Shown here: positions 38,430 to 46,327 of the stretch, piece by piece
Layout of the letters: every line of letters starts with the position of its first letter
How positions within the stretch are numbered: the stretch's first letter is position 1
Assembly: GCA_003725745.1 (NCBI GenBank)
Contig: RHDP01000001.1
Coordinates: 2,139,501-2,203,500 of the forward strand
From: Streptomyces sp. I6
GTDB lineage: Bacteria; Actinomycetota; Actinomycetes; Streptomycetales; Streptomycetaceae
Reading direction: 5' to 3'
DNA: 64,000 nucleotides
The notes under the pieces: model-generated
Database searches by the model: none
Seen by the model: only the letters and a program-made list of their open reading frames with translations
Told to the model about the DNA's origin: nothing
Program-made: the position numbers and the translations under genes

Positions 38430-39305
38430 GTGAGCGAGGCTCTCGACGACCTGCTCGATCTGCTCGACCTGGAGCGGATCGAGCAGGACATCTTCCGCGG
38501 CCACTCGCGCCCCACGATCGTGCCCCGGGTCTTCGGCGGGCAGGTCGCGGCCCAGGCGCTGGTGGCCGCGGGCCGTACCGCGCCCGAGGACCGCACGGCG
38601 CACTCCCTGCACGCGTACTTCCTGCGCATGGGCGACCCGGGCGCGCCGATCGTCTACACGGTCGACCGCATCCGCGACGGCCGGTCCTTCACCACCCGGC
38701 GGGTCGTCGCCGTCCAGCACGGCCAGCCGATCTTCCACCTCTCGGCCTCCTTCCAGATCCACGAGGAAGGGCTGGACCACCAGGCGGCGATGCCCGAAGC
38801 ACCGGATCCGGAGACCCTGCCGACCGCGGCGGAGCGACTGCCCCGCTACGCGGGCGACCCCATCCACCCGGAGATCGTGCGGCGCATGCTCGAGGCCCGC
38901 GCCGCGGTCGACATCCGGTACGTGGGCAAGCCCCCGTACGCCACCATCGGCGAGCGCAGGGAGCCGCACTCGCAGGTGTGGTTCCGTACCAACGGCAAGC
39001 TCGCGGACGACCCGCTGCTGCACGTCTGCCTCGCCACCTACGTCTCCGACATGACGCTGCTCGACTCGGTGCTGCTGGCCCACGGGCGCGGCGGCTGGGC
39101 GGTCGGCGACGTCGTCGGGGCCTCGCTGGACCACGCGATGTGGTTCCACCGCCCGTTCCGCGCCGACGAGTGGCTGCTGTACGACCAGGAGTCGCCGAGC
39201 GCGCACGGCGGCCGCGGCCTCGGCCAGGCACGCATCTACACCCAGGACGGGCGGCTGGCGATCTCGGTGATCCAGGAGGGCGTGGTCCGCGTCCCGCACG
39301 GCTGA
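38430..39305 (+). CDS. tesB: Acyl-CoA thioesterase II
   Basis: 291 residues from the GTG at 38430. Two hot-dog domains: first DIFRGHSRPTIVPRVFGGQV and HSLHAYFLRMGDPGAPIVY with RSFTTRRVVAVQHGQPIF; second YVSDMTLLDSVLLAHGRGG and SLDHAMWFHRPFRADEWLLY, QARIYTQDGRLAISVIQEG. Cleaves acyl-CoA to free acid and CoA. It follows the acyl-CoA dehydrogenase gene within 5 bp. No start or frame problem is seen. Confidence 0.95.
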   Translation: MSEALDDLLDLLDLERIEQDIFRGHSRPTIVPRVFGGQVAAQALVAAGRTAPEDRTAHSLHAYFLRMGDPGAPIVYTVDRIRDGRSFTTRRVVAVQHGQPIFHLSASFQIHEEGLDHQAAMPEAPDPETLPTAAERLPRYAGDPIHPEIVRRMLEARAAVDIRYVGKPPYATIGERREPHSQVWFRTNGKLADDPLLHVCLATYVSDMTLLDSVLLAHGRGGWAVGDVVGASLDHAMWFHRPFRADEWLLYDQESPSAHGGRGLGQARIYTQDGRLAISVIQEGVVRVPHG

Positions 39306-39631
39306 CCGCGGCAAGGGCTGCAGACGACCGCGCCGGAGCCGCCGGCCGCGTCCCGCGCGACCGACCGAGCCCGGAGCGGCAGTGCGTGAGCCGCCCCGGG
39401 TTCGACCGCGCCCGGAGCGGGCCGCCCTCTCCGCCGGACCCGGGGCCTGGCAGCCTCCCGACATGGGCCCTCAACCAGTCGTGGACCGAGCGAGGCTGAC
39501 ACCGAGTCGATCACACGCTAGATTTCGGGCACGCCCAAGTCCGTTTGACATTAGCGGCGTTCGCCGACGCCGGGCCCGGGACGGTCGTTCCCCGGCCCGG
39601 CGGGGACCACGGGCGGATGCGAGGAGGATCG
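39306..39631. other. Intergenic region before the FAD-oxidoreductase gene
   Basis: No gene visible. It contains inverted CCGGAGCGG/CCGCGCCGGAG motifs after the thioesterase stop and a TTTGACATTAG element near 39544 that could belong to a promoter for the two genes downstream. Confidence 0.4.
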
Positions 39632-40954
39632 GTGTTCGACGCCATCGTTGTGGGTGCCCGCTGCGCGGGCTCGCCGACGGCCATGCTGCTGGCCCGCGGG
39701 GGTCACCGCGTGCTGCTGCTCGAACGGGCCCAGCTGCCCAGCGACGTGCTGTCGACGCACTTCCTCTGGCCCCACGGCATGTCCTACCTGAGCCGGTGGG
39801 GCCTGCTGGAGAGCGTGCTCCGGACCACTCCTTCGCACACCGCCGTGCACATCGTCAACGAGGGCATCTCACTGACCGGGGAAGTGCCGGAGAAGCTCCT
39901 GCGTACGCACTTCGAGGAACTGCACGGTGACGGGGACGGTGTCGTCACCGCCCACGCCTCGGTACGCAGACGGGTGCTGGACGAGATCCTGATGGACGCC
40001 GCGGCGTCGGCGGGGGCGGACGTCCGCCAGGGCTGCACCGTCGACGAACTGATCGTCGAGGAGGGCCGGGTGGTCGGTGTCCGGGGCCGCACCCGGGCGG
40101 GCACCCGGTTCGAGGAGCGCGCCCGGATCGTCGTCGGTGCCGACGGGCGGAACTCCTTCGTGGCCCGGGCCCTCGGGCTCACCAAGTACGACGAGCGCCC
40201 CCGGTGCACGTTCGCCTACTGGACGTACTACTCGGGGTTCGCGCCGGGAGGCCTGCAACTGCACCGCCGCGGCCGGCTTGCCGCCGCCGTGGTCCCCACC
40301 AACTTCGACCAGAACATGACGCTGGTGTGGGGTCCGAGCGAGTGGGCCTCCGCCTTCCGCAGCGACGTCGGGGGCCACTTCCTGCAGGCCCTGTCCTTCG
40401 TCAGCCCCGACCTGGCCGAGCAGGTCCGCTCCGAGGGACAGCAGGAGGAACGTTTCTACGGGACCCTGGACCAGGCCGCCTACCTGCGTCCCCTGTACGG
40501 ACCCGGCTGGGTGCTGGTGGGGGACGCGGAGAGTTTCAAGGACCAGTGCACCGCCACCGGCATGACCCACGCCTTCCGCGACGCCGAACTCGCCGCGACC
40601 GCGATCGGCTCCTGGCTCGGCGGCCACGAGCCCCTCGACAGGGCACTCCGGTCGTACGAGGAACGCCGCCGCAGCCAGAACGCCGCCGCCTACTACGACT
40701 ACGCCTGCACACTGGCCGAGATGCGCCCGCTGCGCCACGACGAACTTCAGCTCCTCGCCGCACTGCGCGGGAACCAGGAGGAGACCGACCGCTACATCGC
40801 CACCCACGCGGACATCGCCCCCGTCTCCGAGTTCTTCCAGGCGTCCAACCTCTTCCTGATCAATGACGCCGCCCGCGAGACGTCCGACCGGCACGCGATC
40901 TTCGACGGCTTCGCCGAGACGTCCCGGAGCTACCTCCGCAACCCGTTCTCCTGA
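39632..40954 (+). CDS. FAD-dependent oxidoreductase (geranylgeranyl-reductase/halogenase-like)
   Basis: 440 residues from the GTG at 39632, which has GAGGAGG just upstream; the ATG at 39617 is an alternative. N-terminal dinucleotide fold FDAIVVGARCAGSPTAMLLA with HRVLLLER, mid motif RIVVGADGRNSFVARALGL, and the FAD ribityl motif GWVLVGDAESFKDQCTATGM. The set matches group A flavoprotein monooxygenases and geranylgeranyl-reductase-like enzymes. The halogenase Trp-rich motif is not evident. It precedes the oxoamine synthase gene by 33 bp and the two form an operon. In natural-product loci such enzymes hydroxylate, reduce or desaturate the scaffold. The substrate is unknown. Confidence 0.88.
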   Translation: MFDAIVVGARCAGSPTAMLLARGGHRVLLLERAQLPSDVLSTHFLWPHGMSYLSRWGLLESVLRTTPSHTAVHIVNEGISLTGEVPEKLLRTHFEELHGDGDGVVTAHASVRRRVLDEILMDAAASAGADVRQGCTVDELIVEEGRVVGVRGRTRAGTRFEERARIVVGADGRNSFVARALGLTKYDERPRCTFAYWTYYSGFAPGGLQLHRRGRLAAAVVPTNFDQNMTLVWGPSEWASAFRSDVGGHFLQALSFVSPDLAEQVRSEGQQEERFYGTLDQAAYLRPLYGPGWVLVGDAESFKDQCTATGMTHAFRDAELAATAIGSWLGGHEPLDRALRSYEERRRSQNAAAYYDYACTLAEMRPLRHDELQLLAALRGNQEETDRYIATHADIAPVSEFFQASNLFLINDAARETSDRHAIFDGFAETSRSYLRNPFS

Positions 40955-40987
40955 GGCCCCGCTCCCCGACTCCGAAGGTGTTCCGCC

Positions 40988-42685
40988 ATGCCCAGCACTC
41001 CGGTCCCCCGCCCCGACGAGGAACTCGTCCGCATCGTCCTGGAAGCCGCCGACCGCGGCGTCAAGGAGCTCGGCGGCCGGCCGGCCGCCGAACCGCCGGC
41101 GGATCCGGAAACACGCCGGAACCTCGCCGAGTTCGCCCGGGAAACGGGCCAGGCGGCGCGGGAGGTCTCGGAGATGATGAAGAACTGGGCCACCCACGTC
41201 CCCTGGGACGAGATGGCGGCGTTCGGCCCCGGCGACCCGGCAGACCCGGACTCGTTCGACTCCTTGGACTCCTTGGACTCCTTGGACTCCTTCGCCCGAT
41301 TCCTGACCGACCGCTACCCCGAGGTGCGGACCGCGCTCGAGGACCTGGTGGAGCCGGCCTCCCTGCGGATCACCGCGGATCCCGACGAGGAGTACGCCCT
41401 CGACAAGCAGGCGTACGACTTCTACCGGCCGGCCGGCCGTGACCTGCTTCGGCGTACCGAGGAGTTCCACGACTGGGTCGAAGCCCGCCGGCGCACCGAG
41501 ACCTGGCAGTACTCCAGGCTGCTGGAAGCCGCGCCCGGCAGCGTCGCGGAGATCAGCAACGACCTCGGCCGCCGTGCCCGCGGCATCAACTTCAACTCCC
41601 AGGACTACCTCTCCCTCAACGCGCATCCCGCCGTCCGGGAGGCCGCCGCGCGCGCCCTCGGCGACTTCGGGCCGCACAGCGCGGGATCCCCCATGGTCCT
41701 GGGGAACACCCGGCTGTCGAACGAACTTGAGGAGGCCCTCGGCCGGCTGGTCGGCCTGGAACACGTCACGCTCTTCCCCACCGGCTGGTCCGCCGGCTTC
41801 GGAACCGTCACGGCGCTGGTCCGCCCGGAGGACTGGGTGGTCATCGACCGCCTGGCACACTCGTGCCTCCAGCAGGGCGCGCGGGCCGCCAGCAAGAACG
41901 TCGTCCGCTACGAGCACCTGAACGTCGAGGAGGTGCGCCGCCACCTCGGTGAGATCCGGCGCCGCGACACCCGCAACGGAATCCTGGTCGTGACCGACGG
42001 CCTGTTCTCCGTCGACGCCGACTGGCCCGACCTCCTCGCCCTCCAGGAGGTCTGCCATGCCCACGACGCGACGCTGCTCGTCGACGTCGCCCACGACCTC
42101 GGTTCCATGGGGCCCGGCGGATCAGGGGTCCTGGGCATGCAGCGGATGACCGGGAAGATCGACCTCGTCATGGGGGCGTTCTCCAAGACCTTCGCCTCCA
42201 ACGGGGGCTTCCTGGCGTCACGGACGCCCGCGGTCAAGCAGTACGCCAAGATGTTCGGCGGCCCGCACTTCTTCTCCAACGCCCTCTCGCCCGTCCAGAC
42301 CGCCGTCGTCCTGGAGGCGGCGAGGATCGTGGGCAGCGCGGAGGGCGATCGACTCAGGGCACGTCTGTTCGAGGCCATCGACGCGCTCCGCGGTGCCCTG
42401 AGCGGCCACGGGCTGGAGTGCCTGGGCTCTCCCTCGCCGATCGTCCCGCTGCTGATCGGCAACGAGAAGCTGGCCCGTACCGCCAACCGGTTCCTGTTCG
42501 ACCGCGGGGTGCTCGCCTTCATGGTGGAGTTCCCGGTCACCCCGTCCGGCTCCGCCCGTTTCCGCCTGCAGGTGCAGGCGGCGCACGAGCCCGACGAGGC
42601 ACGCCAGGCGGCAGAGATCATCGCCGCCTCGGTGGAGGACGCCCGCCAGTACCTGTCGAGCGCCTTCGGTATGGGTACACGCTGA
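40988..42685 (+). CDS. PLP-dependent alpha-oxoamine synthase with N-terminal extension
   Basis: 565 residues. Residues about 170-560 form an AONS/serine-palmitoyltransferase-type fold: GINFNSQDYLSLNAHPAVRE, LVVTDGLFSVDADWPDL, LLVDVAHDLGSMGPGGSG and the PLP lysine K400 in MGAFSKTFASNGGF. The family condenses an amino acid with an acyl thioester, losing CO2, to give a 2-amino-ketone. The ~165-residue N-terminal extension is not standard and is partly acidic. It includes DSFDSLDSLDSLDSF, encoded by five 9-bp GACTCCTTG-type units (41249-41293). Neither biotin nor haem genes are near, so a secondary-metabolite or lipid role is likely. Similar enzymes release chains from polyketide synthases, which is why a link to the PKS at 7475 is worth testing. 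Confidence 0.88.
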   Translation: MPSTPVPRPDEELVRIVLEAADRGVKELGGRPAAEPPADPETRRNLAEFARETGQAAREVSEMMKNWATHVPWDEMAAFGPGDPADPDSFDSLDSLDSLDSFARFLTDRYPEVRTALEDLVEPASLRITADPDEEYALDKQAYDFYRPAGRDLLRRTEEFHDWVEARRRTETWQYSRLLEAAPGSVAEISNDLGRRARGINFNSQDYLSLNAHPAVREAAARALGDFGPHSAGSPMVLGNTRLSNELEEALGRLVGLEHVTLFPTGWSAGFGTVTALVRPEDWVVIDRLAHSCLQQGARAASKNVVRYEHLNVEEVRRHLGEIRRRDTRNGILVVTDGLFSVDADWPDLLALQEVCHAHDATLLVDVAHDLGSMGPGGSGVLGMQRMTGKIDLVMGAFSKTFASNGGFLASRTPAVKQYAKMFGGPHFFSNALSPVQTAVVLEAARIVGSAEGDRLRARLFEAIDALRGALSGHGLECLGSPSPIVPLLIGNEKLARTANRFLFDRGVLAFMVEFPVTPSGSARFRLQVQAAHEPDEARQAAEIIAASVEDARQYLSSAFGMGTR

Positions 42686-42792
42686 CCCCGTCTCCCCGTC
42701 TCCCCGTCTCCCCGTCTCCCCGTCTCCCCGTCTCCCCGTCTCCCCGTCTCCCCGTCTTCTCGTCTCCCCGTCTTCTCGTCTTCTCGTCTCCT
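42686..42792. repeat. 8-bp tandem repeat, CCCCGTCT
   Basis: About thirteen units of CCCCGTCT and its variant TTCTCGTC directly follow the oxoamine synthase stop. No spacer structure as in CRISPR; a simple polypyrimidine repeat. Likely variable in length between strains. Confidence 0.9.
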
Positions 42793-42892
42793 TCGCCCGG
42801 GTAGGCGCGGGTGCGGGCCGACCCGCCGGGTCCTCCGCGGCCACCGGGACATCCGTGCCCCGGTCACGCGCCGCGCTCCGCCGGACGGGCCG

Positions 42893-42938
42893 GTCCCTGC
42901 GCTCATGCGGCCGGGCCGGGCCGCACGAGCGCAGGGAC
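42893..42938. terminator. Long bidirectional hairpin between convergent genes
   Basis: Outer perfect 12-bp stem (GTCCCTGCGCTC at 42893-42904 with 42927-42938) and inner 7-bp stem (TGCGGCC at 42906-42912 with 42919-42925). It lies between the convergent oxoamine synthase (+) and phosphatase-like (-) genes and can end both transcripts. Confidence 0.75.
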
Positions 42939-42975
42939 GGGGACCCGCCGGGGCTCAGCAGGGACCCGCCGGGCC

Positions 42976-43755
42976 TCAGCGGAGACCGGCCGCGTCCAGC
43001 AGATACGCGGTCATCGGGTCGTAGAAGCGCGGGTCCGTGACATGGTCGTCCAGCGGGACCGTCACCCGGACCGTGCCCTCCGCCTCGCCGATGAACAGAG
43101 CCGGGTCGTTGCTGTCGGCGAAGCCGACGGCGTCGACGCCCCGCTGTCCCGCGCAACCCGCCCAGCCGTGGTCGGCGACGACCAGGTCCGGCCGGGTACG
43201 GCCGTCCCGCTCCAGCCCGTCCAGGATCGCGGCCATCGGCTCGGGGGAATGGGTGTGCCACAGCGTCGCGCCGCGCTCCAGCACGGCCACGCCGGCGAAC
43301 TGGAAGACCATGCCCTCGTCCGCGGTGAGCCCGGAGGGGATCCGGACGATCTCGCAGCCCGTGGATCTGAGCGCGTCCGCGATCTGCCGGTGGACGTCGA
43401 GCAGCCCGCCGGGGTGGCCGGTGGCGAAGAGGACGGACTCCCGCCCGGCGGCGGCCTGCTTCAGCCGGGCCGCCATCCGGTCGAGGGCGTCCACGGTCAG
43501 CTCCGGGTCGATGGTGTCCTGGCCGTGCCGGTACCGCGGGTCGTCGTTGACCCCGCAGCGCTCGGCCATGACGGCCAGGACGTCCTGCTCGTCGCTCCAG
43601 CGGTCGCCGAGCTCCAGGCCCAGCCAGTAGTGGCGGTCCCCGTTGGCGAGCCTGCGGTAGTGGGAGAGGTTGTTGTCGCGCGGGGTGGCGACGTCTCCGG
43701 CGATCCGGGTGCGGACGAGATGGTCGACAAGGGCGGAGCGGTTCGGTATCGGCAT
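42976..43755 (-). CDS. Conserved protein annotated as phosphatase in Streptomyces
   Basis: 259 residues. Segments I recall as conserved in Streptomyces genomes: PIPNRSALVDHLVRTRIAGD, TPRDNNLSHYRRLANGDRHY, VLFATGHPGGLLDVHRQIAD, WHTHSPEPMAAIL and PDLVVADHGWAGCAGQRGVD. The motifs ATGHPGG and DHGWAGC, rich in His and Asp, suit a metal-dependent hydrolase. The name phosphatase is from recalled annotation, not from a textbook motif, so the activity is uncertain. Well-formed start MPIPN; no frame problem. Confidence 0.75.
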   Translation of the reverse strand: MPIPNRSALVDHLVRTRIAGDVATPRDNNLSHYRRLANGDRHYWLGLELGDRWSDEQDVLAVMAERCGVNDDPRYRHGQDTIDPELTVDALDRMAARLKQAAAGRESVLFATGHPGGLLDVHRQIADALRSTGCEIVRIPSGLTADEGMVFQFAGVAVLERGATLWHTHSPEPMAAILDGLERDGRTRPDLVVADHGWAGCAGQRGVDAVGFADSNDPALFIGEAEGTVRVTVPLDDHVTDPRFYDPMTAYLLDAAGLR

Positions 43756-43979
43756 GCGCCCATTGTGCCGCCAGGTGTGCGGAGGGTGCCCGGCGTCCCG
43801 GGGTCGGACGCCCCGGGGCCGTCGGGGCCCGGTCCGGTCGGGCGGGAGTCCGGGGCGGGCCGCGGAGAGACGCGGCGTACGGGGGCCGGGGCGGGCCGCC
43901 GGGGTGGCCGCGTACGGCGCCGGGGGCGGACCACTGGCCGGTAACGCGCCGCGTACCGCCGCCTGCGGGGCCCTCGGCC

Positions 43980-44570
43980 CTACGACAGCGAGGCGAACGC
44001 CCCGTGGGCGAGCCTGCGCAGCAGGTCCTCCATGGCCGTGCGGCCCGGCAGCCCGTTGCCGTACGAACCGAGGTGCGGGGTGGAGTTGAGCAGGCCGAAG
44101 ACGGCGTGGACGGCCGCCCGGACCTGGCCCTCGCCGGTCTCCGGGTTCAGCTTGCGGACGACGTCCACCCAGAGTTCGACGTACTGGCGCTGGAGCTGGC
44201 GCACCAGCTTGCGGTCGCTGTCCCGCAGCCGGTCCAGCTCCCGGTCGTGGAGGGTGATCAGCGGGCGGTCGTCGAGGGCGAAGTCGATGTGCCCGTCGAT
44301 GAGCGAGGCGAGCACCTGCTCGGGGACGCCGTCCGCCTCGGCGACCCGCCGCCTGCCGCCGTCCAGCAGCCGGCCGGAGATGCCGACCAGCAGCTCGGCG
44401 AGCATCGCGTCCTTGCCGGGGAAGTGGCGGTACAGCCCGGGGCCGCTGATACCGACGGCGGCGCCTATCTCGTCGACGCCGACGCCGTGGAAGCCGCGCT
44501 CGGCGAAGAGGCGCGCGGCCTCCCTGAGGATCTGCTCGCGACGGGTCGGAGCGTCGGTCCTGGTGCTCAT
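43980..44570 (-). CDS. TetR-family repressor, probably of the divergent leucine-catabolism operon
   Basis: 196 residues from the ATG at 44570 (MSTRTDAPTRREQILREAAR); a start 18 bp upstream is possible. The helix-turn-helix is textbook TetR: LFAERGFHGVGVDEIGAAVG, ISGPGLYRHFPGKDAML. The gene is divergent from the carboxylase operon, and the intergenic space holds two copies of a 16-bp motif suited to a dimeric repressor. The ligand is probably an acyl-CoA of the leucine pathway (inference from the neighbour genes). Confidence 0.9.
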   Translation of the reverse strand: MSTRTDAPTRREQILREAARLFAERGFHGVGVDEIGAAVGISGPGLYRHFPGKDAMLAELLVGISGRLLDGGRRRVAEADGVPEQVLASLIDGHIDFALDDRPLITLHDRELDRLRDSDRKLVRQLQRQYVELWVDVVRKLNPETGEGQVRAAVHAVFGLLNSTPHLGSYGNGLPGRTAMEDLLRRLAHGAFASLS

Positions 44571-44592
44571 GGCCCCAATTCTAGACAACGCA

Positions 44593-44608
44593 GTTAGCGC
44601 TCGTTAAC
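44593..44608. promoter_or_regulatory. Candidate TetR operator, copy 1
   Basis: GTTAGCGCTCGTTAAC is an imperfect inverted repeat 22 bp from the TetR start codon. The same motif with two changes recurs 29 bp on. See copy 2. Confidence 0.65.
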
Positions 44609-44621
44609 CTGAGGGGGATGG

Positions 44622-44637
44622 GTTAACGCTCATTAAC
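44622..44637. promoter_or_regulatory. Candidate TetR operator, copy 2
   Basis: GTTAACGCTCATTAAC, same orientation as copy 1, 29 bp from start to start (close to three helical turns), 32 bp before the carboxylase ATG. Two same-face sites between divergent genes suggest cooperative repression of both. Confidence 0.65.
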
Positions 44638-44668
44638 ACGAACGATGCTCTGACAGGGGCACCACACC

Positions 44669-46298
44669 ATGCGGCAAGCACCTGTGCTGACGAGTGCGGC
44701 GGACCCCGCCTCGGACGCCTGGCAGGCCAACGAGGCGGGTCACCGCGCCCTCGCCGACACCCTGCGCGGCAAGCTGGCGGCGGCCCGGCTCGGCGGCGGG
44801 GAGAAGGCCCGGGAGCGCCACACGGCGCGCGGGAAGCTGCTGCCGCGCGACCGGGTGGACACGCTCCTGGACCCGGGCTCGCCCTTCCTGGAGCTGGCCC
44901 CCCTCGCGGCCGACGGGATGTACGGCGGGCAGGCCCCGGCGGCCGGGGTGATCGCCGGTATCGGCCGGGTCAGCGGCCGCGAGGTCGTGGTCGTGGCCAA
45001 CGACGCCACGGTCAAGGGCGGCACGTACTACCCGATGACGGTGAAGAAGCACCTGCGGGCGCAGGAGGTGGCCCTGGAGAACCGGCTGCCGTGCGTCTAC
45101 CTCGTCGACTCGGGCGGCGCCTTCCTGCCGATGCAGGACGAGGTCTTCCCCGACCGCGAACACTTCGGCCGGATCTTCTACAACCAGGCGCGGCTCTCCG
45201 CCGCCCGCATCCCGCAGATCGCCGCGGTGCTGGGCTCCTGCACGGCCGGCGGGGCCTACGTCCCGGCGATGAGCGACGAGGCAGTGATCGTGCGGAACCA
45301 GGGCACGATCTTCCTCGGCGGCCCACCGCTGGTGAAGGCCGCGACCGGCGAGGTCGTCACGGCCGAGGAGCTGGGCGGCGGCGAGGTGCACTCCCGGGTC
45401 TCCGGCGTCACGGACCACCTCGCGGAGAACGACGCCCATGCGCTGAGGATCGTGCGGACCATCGTGTCCACCCTCCCGGGCGCGGGCCGCTCCCCTGGCC
45501 GGTGGAGCCCGTCGAGGAGCCCAAGGCGGACCCGTTCGGGCTGTACGGGCGGTACCGGTGGACTCCCGCACGCCCTACGACGTCCGGGAGATCATCGCCC
45601 GGGTCACGGACGGCTCCCGGTTCGCCGAGTTCAAGGCCGAGTTCGGCACGACGCTGGTCACCGGCTTCGCCCGGATCCACGGCCACCCGGTCGGGATCGT
45701 CGCCAACAACGGCATCCTGTTCGCCGAGTCGGCCCAGAAGGGCGCCCACTTCATCGAGCTGTGCGACCAGCGCGGCATCCCGCTGCTGTTCCTGCAGAAC
45801 ATCTCCGGCTTCATGGTCGGCAGGGACTACGAGGCGGGCGGCATCGCCAAGCACGGCGCCAAGATGGTCACGGCCGTGGCCTGCACCCGGGTGCCGAAGC
45901 TGACCGTCGTCGTCGGCGGCTCGTACGGGGCGGGCAACTACTCGATGTGCGGCCGGGCCTACTCGCCCCGGTTCCTGTGGATGTGGCCCAACGCCAAGAT
46001 CTCGGTGATGGGCGGCGAGCAGGCGGCGTCCGTGCTGGCCACCGTCAAGCGGGACCAGCTGGAGGCGCGCGGCGAGGAGTGGCCCGCGGAGGCCGAGGAG
46101 GCGTTCAAGGACCCGGTCCGCGCCCAGTACGAGCAGCAGGGCAACGCGTACTACGCCACGGCCCGGCTGTGGGACGACGGGGTGATCGACCCGCTGGAGA
46201 CCCGGCAGGTGCTGGGGCTCGCCCTGACCGCATGTGCCAACGCCCCGCTGGCCGAGAGGGACGCCTCGGCGCCCGGCTTCGGCGTATTCCGGATGTGA
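44669..46298 (+). CDS. accD1: Acyl-CoA carboxylase beta subunit, methylcrotonyl-CoA type (two frameshifts)
   Basis: About 543 residues after correction. Carboxyltransferase subunit that moves CO2 from biotin to an acyl-CoA, by context 3-methylcrotonyl-CoA. N-terminal half: [61 protein letters not shown]-terminal half: [60 protein letters not shown]. Between 45485 and 45560 two single bases are missing. With a C added near 45495 and a G added near 45540 the frame reads continuously through [20 protein letters not shown] into [13 protein letters not shown]. Probably base-calling errors in an intact gene. The first gene of the operon. Confidence 0.88.
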
Positions 46299-46327
46299 GG
46301 ACCACTGTGACGTTCGAAGGACAGCGG

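Noticed and set aside
42686-42792. Repeat array considered as CRISPR
   Set aside because: The 8-bp units are contiguous with no unique spacers, and there are no cas genes.
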